DNA of 64,000 nucleotides from Pedobacter steynii (GTDB lineage Bacteria; Bacteroidota; Bacteroidia; Sphingobacteriales; Sphingobacteriaceae). The stretch lies in contig NZ_FNGY01000009.1 in NCBI RefSeq assembly GCF_900103665.1, positions 186,001 to 250,000 on the forward strand, given 5' to 3'. Positions within the stretch are counted from its first letter, which is position 1, and every line of letters starts with the position of its first letter. This document shows, piece after piece, positions 61,757 through 64,000 of the stretch. The notes beneath the pieces were generated by a model. The model saw only the letters and a program-made list of their open reading frames with translations. It was not told the DNA's origin and ran no database searches. Both the position numbers and the translations under genes were made by a program.

Positions 61757-62053
61757 ATGGAAGAACCAAGGAAGTACAAGATTGAAGAAGAGATGAATAA
61801 ATTGAACCTTAAAAACTATAAGGCAGCCAGCAGAGTGATTCCGAAACACCTAAAGATCGCTTTTAATACTTTTCACAACTATCGTAAGCTTCCTGCTGAC
61901 GGAAAAGCTGATATTCCGTATGCAACAGTGAGGTTATTGGAAGGTGTATTTGGAATGAAGCCCGGTGAACTCGCAAATTATCCCATAGAATTGAAAAGTC
62001 TTGACACCTTGATTAGTGAAGAAGCTTGTCATCAGGAAGAAGATCAAAAATAA
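61757..62053 (+). CDS. Small HTH-like protein, paralogue 2
   Basis: This 98-residue protein aligns with the 61265 product along its length: KYKIEEEMNKLNLKNYKAAS, then VIPKHLKIAFNTFHNYRKL, DIPYATVRLLEGVFGMKPGE. Shared residues fall mostly in the helix-turn-helix-like part, so the two arose by duplication. A 183-bp very AT-rich gap precedes it and probably holds its promoter. The function is unknown. Confidence 0.6.
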   Translation: MEEPRKYKIEEEMNKLNLKNYKAASRVIPKHLKIAFNTFHNYRKLPADGKADIPYATVRLLEGVFGMKPGELANYPIELKSLDTLISEEACHQEEDQK

Positions 62054-62191
62054 AACAGAAAAATACAGGTCCCCAATCTAAAGATAAAATAAATTTGGCT
62101 TGAAAAACGCCTTTTCCGTGGCCCTGATTGTGGAAATGTTAAAGAATGTGGAAAAAAATAAAAAACGCTTTCATTTATAAAATAATTTTCC

Positions 62192-62199
62192 TAATATTG
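62192..62199 (+). promoter_or_regulatory. Possible -7 box for rplS
   Basis: TAATATTG fits TAnnTTTG with one mismatch and lies 46 bp before rplS. It would give rplS its own promoter, separate from trmD. No clear -33 box is visible. Confidence 0.35.
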
Positions 62200-62245
62200 C
62201 AGTCCGATTTTAAACAACAAAAAGTCGGCTTAATAGCTTAAAATC

Positions 62246-62593
62246 ATGGATTTAGTAAAATTTGTTGAAGAGCAGGTAATCGCAAAAAATGAGTTTCCTG
62301 CATTCAAATCAGGAGATACAGTGAGTGTTCACTATAAAATTCGCGAAGGTAATAAAGAACGTATTCAAATTTACCAAGGTGTAGTATTACAACGTAATAG
62401 TGTAGGTGCTAATGAAACGTTTACTGTTCGTAAAATGTCTAATGGTGTTGGTGTGGAACGTATATTCCCTATCAATTCGCCTAATATCGCTAAAATAGAG
62501 GTTAATAGCCACGGTAAAGTTCGCAGAGCGAAACTTTTCTACCTACGTGAACTAACTGGTAAAGCAGCTCGTATCAAATCTAAAAGAGTTTAA
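62246..62593 (+). CDS. rplS: 50S ribosomal protein L19
   Basis: This 115-residue protein has the L19 features: FKSGDTVSVHYKIREGNKER near the start, the QGVVLQRNS strand, TFTVRKMSNGVGVERIFPI and the basic C-terminus KVRRAKLFYLRELTGKAARI. It sits at the 30S-50S interface. It is displaced from trmD by three small genes and is closed by a terminator. Confidence 0.97.
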   Translation: MDLVKFVEEQVIAKNEFPAFKSGDTVSVHYKIREGNKERIQIYQGVVLQRNSVGANETFTVRKMSNGVGVERIFPINSPNIAKIEVNSHGKVRRAKLFYLRELTGKAARIKSKRV

Positions 62594-62616
62594 TCTCTTT
62601 AGAAAAAGCATAATGG

Positions 62617-62646
62617 CCTTCCCGATGATATCGGGGAGGTTTTTTT
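62617..62646 (+). terminator. Intrinsic terminator after rplS
   Basis: CCTTCCCGA (62617-62625) and TCGGGGAGG (62631-62639) pair with one wobble, and seven T residues follow. It lies 24 bp after the stop codon. Confidence 0.85.
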
Positions 62647-62760
62647 GTTGGTGTATTTTCGTAGAATTAATAGCGAAAAATTGTCCGTATGGTGGATGTT
62701 AAATGTTCTCTGGCTTGAGTACCTTTGGAGATCTGTAAGAACTAAAAAACCATATATTCA

Positions 62761-63987
62761 ATGAAAGACCTGTTAAAAAAATTCGAAGAGAAAAGACCCG
62801 AGATTGTTTTTGAGTGGAAAGATAAAGAATCAGAAGCCGAAGGCTGGGTCGTAATCAATTCTCTCCGTGGCGGGGCAGCGGGTGGTGGGACCCGTATGCG
62901 TAAAGGGCTTGATAAAAGAGAAGTCGAATCTTTGGCAAAAACAATGGAAGTGAAATTTACAGTTTCAGGCCCCCCTATAGGAGGTGCTAAATCGGGAATT
63001 AACTTCGATCCTGCAGACCCAAGAAAAAAAGAAGTTCTGGATAGATGGTATAAAGCGGTAATGCCTTTGTTAAAAAGTTATTATGGTACCGGAGGTGATT
63101 TGAATATTGATGAAATCCATGAAGTGATACCTATCACCGAAAATTATGGACTTTGGCACCCTCAGGAGGGTGTGATCAATGGGCATTACCAGGCCAGGGA
63201 AAATGAAAGGATTCATCAGATTGGCCAGTTGCGCTATGGGGTATCTAAGGTTTTAGAGGACCTGAATTATACGCCTGATATCAAAAGAAAATATAAAGTC
63301 GCTGATATGATCACCGGATATGGTGTCGCAGAGTCTATCAGGCATTTTTATCACATCTGGGGAGGTGAGATTGCCGGAAAAAAAGCAATTATTCAAGGTT
63401 GGGGTAATGTTGCCGCAGCGGCAGGTTATTATCTCGCTCAGCATGGTGTCAAAATTGTCGGAATCATTGACCGCGTTGGTGGATTAATTAAAAAAGAAGG
63501 ATTTACACTAGCCGAAATTGTTGATTTGTTTAACAAAAGAGAAGGAAATACATTGGTGTCTCCAGACCTTATCCCATTTGAACAAGCCAGCAAAGAAGTT
63601 TGGAACATCGGAGCTGAAATATTTGTGCCAGCTGCAGCTTCCCGTCTTGTTCAGCAGGCGGAAGTAGATCAGATGATCTCCGGTGGCCTGGAGGTAATTG
63701 CCTGCGGTGCAAACGTTCCCTTTGCAGATAAAGAGATCTTCTTTGGAAGTATAATGGAGCATGCGGATAGTCATGTTGCCGTAATCCCGGATTTTATTTC
63801 CAACTGTGGAATGGCGAGAGTTTTTGCCTATCTGATGCAGAGAAATGTAGAAATGAGTGATGATGCGATCTTTACAGATGCTTCCAATATCATCTACAAT
63901 GCCATGGTAAATATTCATAAACAATCTGCAGCAAAGAAAGAATTGTCTAAAACTGCATTTGAAATTGCTTTAAAACAACTGATATAA
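62761..63987 (+). CDS. Glu/Leu/Phe/Val dehydrogenase family protein (glutamate dehydrogenase type)
   Basis: This 408-residue protein has the catalytic segment PPIGGAKSGINFDP with the active lysine K77, the GGDLNIDE stretch, a Rossmann NAD-binding motif IQGWGNVAAAAGYYLAQHGV (about 216-235) and PAAASRLVQQ. It reversibly deaminates an amino acid, most likely glutamate, with NAD(P). The specificity-determining residues cannot be assigned by eye, so I do not use gdhA. The gene is complete, with 13 bp after it in the window. Confidence 0.9.
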   Translation: MKDLLKKFEEKRPEIVFEWKDKESEAEGWVVINSLRGGAAGGGTRMRKGLDKREVESLAKTMEVKFTVSGPPIGGAKSGINFDPADPRKKEVLDRWYKAVMPLLKSYYGTGGDLNIDEIHEVIPITENYGLWHPQEGVINGHYQARENERIHQIGQLRYGVSKVLEDLNYTPDIKRKYKVADMITGYGVAESIRHFYHIWGGEIAGKKAIIQGWGNVAAAAGYYLAQHGVKIVGIIDRVGGLIKKEGFTLAEIVDLFNKREGNTLVSPDLIPFEQASKEVWNIGAEIFVPAAASRLVQQAEVDQMISGGLEVIACGANVPFADKEIFFGSIMEHADSHVAVIPDFISNCGMARVFAYLMQRNVEMSDDAIFTDASNIIYNAMVNIHKQSAAKKELSKTAFEIALKQLI

Positions 63988-64000
63988 GATGGATAGTCCG

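Noticed and set aside
63508..63924. 138-codon open frame antisense to the glutamate-dehydrogenase-family gene
   Set aside because: It lies entirely within a well-conserved gene on the other strand and encodes no recognisable domain.

Overview
The window is chromosomal DNA from a Bacteroidota bacterium, most likely family Sphingobacteriaceae and Pedobacter-like. The evidence is a SusC/SusD outer-membrane importer with an ECF sigma factor and a FecR anti-sigma factor, several Bacteroidota-type -7 promoter boxes (TAnnTTTG), a YbeY with the GYKDK form of its metal motif, an S16 protein with a long Ala/Glu tail, and many small lipoproteins. No rRNA, tRNA, insertion sequence, prophage or CRISPR array was recognised. 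The genes are mostly core housekeeping genes in short mixed-strand operons. The left edge cuts alanine dehydrogenase; the glutamate-dehydrogenase-type gene at the right edge is complete.

Layout. 1-4.4 kb: alanine dehydrogenase (partial), a VanX-like D-Ala-D-Ala dipeptidase, and an opposing overlapping operon of PBP4-type carboxypeptidase, an alpha-oxoamine-synthase-like PLP enzyme and a histidine phosphatase; several of these act on alanine or alanyl peptides. 4.4-7.9 kb: aspartyl protease with PDZ, a lipoprotein, a cold-shock protein and a GDPD enzyme. 8-18.6 kb: a giant coiled-coil DUF4175 protein, YbeY, an ABC-F ATPase, MnmG and an Ig-like lipoprotein. Two parS-like ParB sites lie just upstream of mnmG. 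18.6-29.9 kb: gamma carbonic anhydrase, nadB and divergent nadA, thiL, rmuC, an FAD oxidoreductase, a YugP-type protease, apaG, dusB, a CPBP protease, a DUF2007 protein and cdsA.

30.0-39.9 kb is the main accessory island: ECF sigma factor, small membrane protein, FecR, SusC with an STN domain, SusD, an HExxH zinc lipoprotein and a DUF4302-type lipoprotein. The last two share a C-terminal module. A strong terminator closes it. It is followed by a cluster of 11-bp repeats around a palindrome, then by DUF3820 and mfd on the other strand.

44-57.8 kb: DUF2752 and TM2 membrane proteins, a Nif3-like protein, a zinc-ribbon coiled-coil protein, a TPR protein, a lipoprotein, a FabH-like enzyme, a LutC-like protein, ftsH, rsfS, birA, a separate DsbD N-terminal domain, DsbD and pfkA. 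57.8-64 kb: YbjQ, a 5'-nucleotidase, and the rpsP-rimM-trmD-rplS ribosomal cluster, interrupted between trmD and rplS by three small putative DNA-binding genes (two are paralogues), then a glutamate-dehydrogenase-family gene.

The observations most worth following are the twin parS-like sites, the repeat array at about 40.1 kb, the paralogous small genes inside the ribosomal cluster, the duplicated lipoprotein module in the SusCD island, and a terminator whose U-tract runs directly into the lutC-like start codon. No complete, obviously new multi-gene system is evident.
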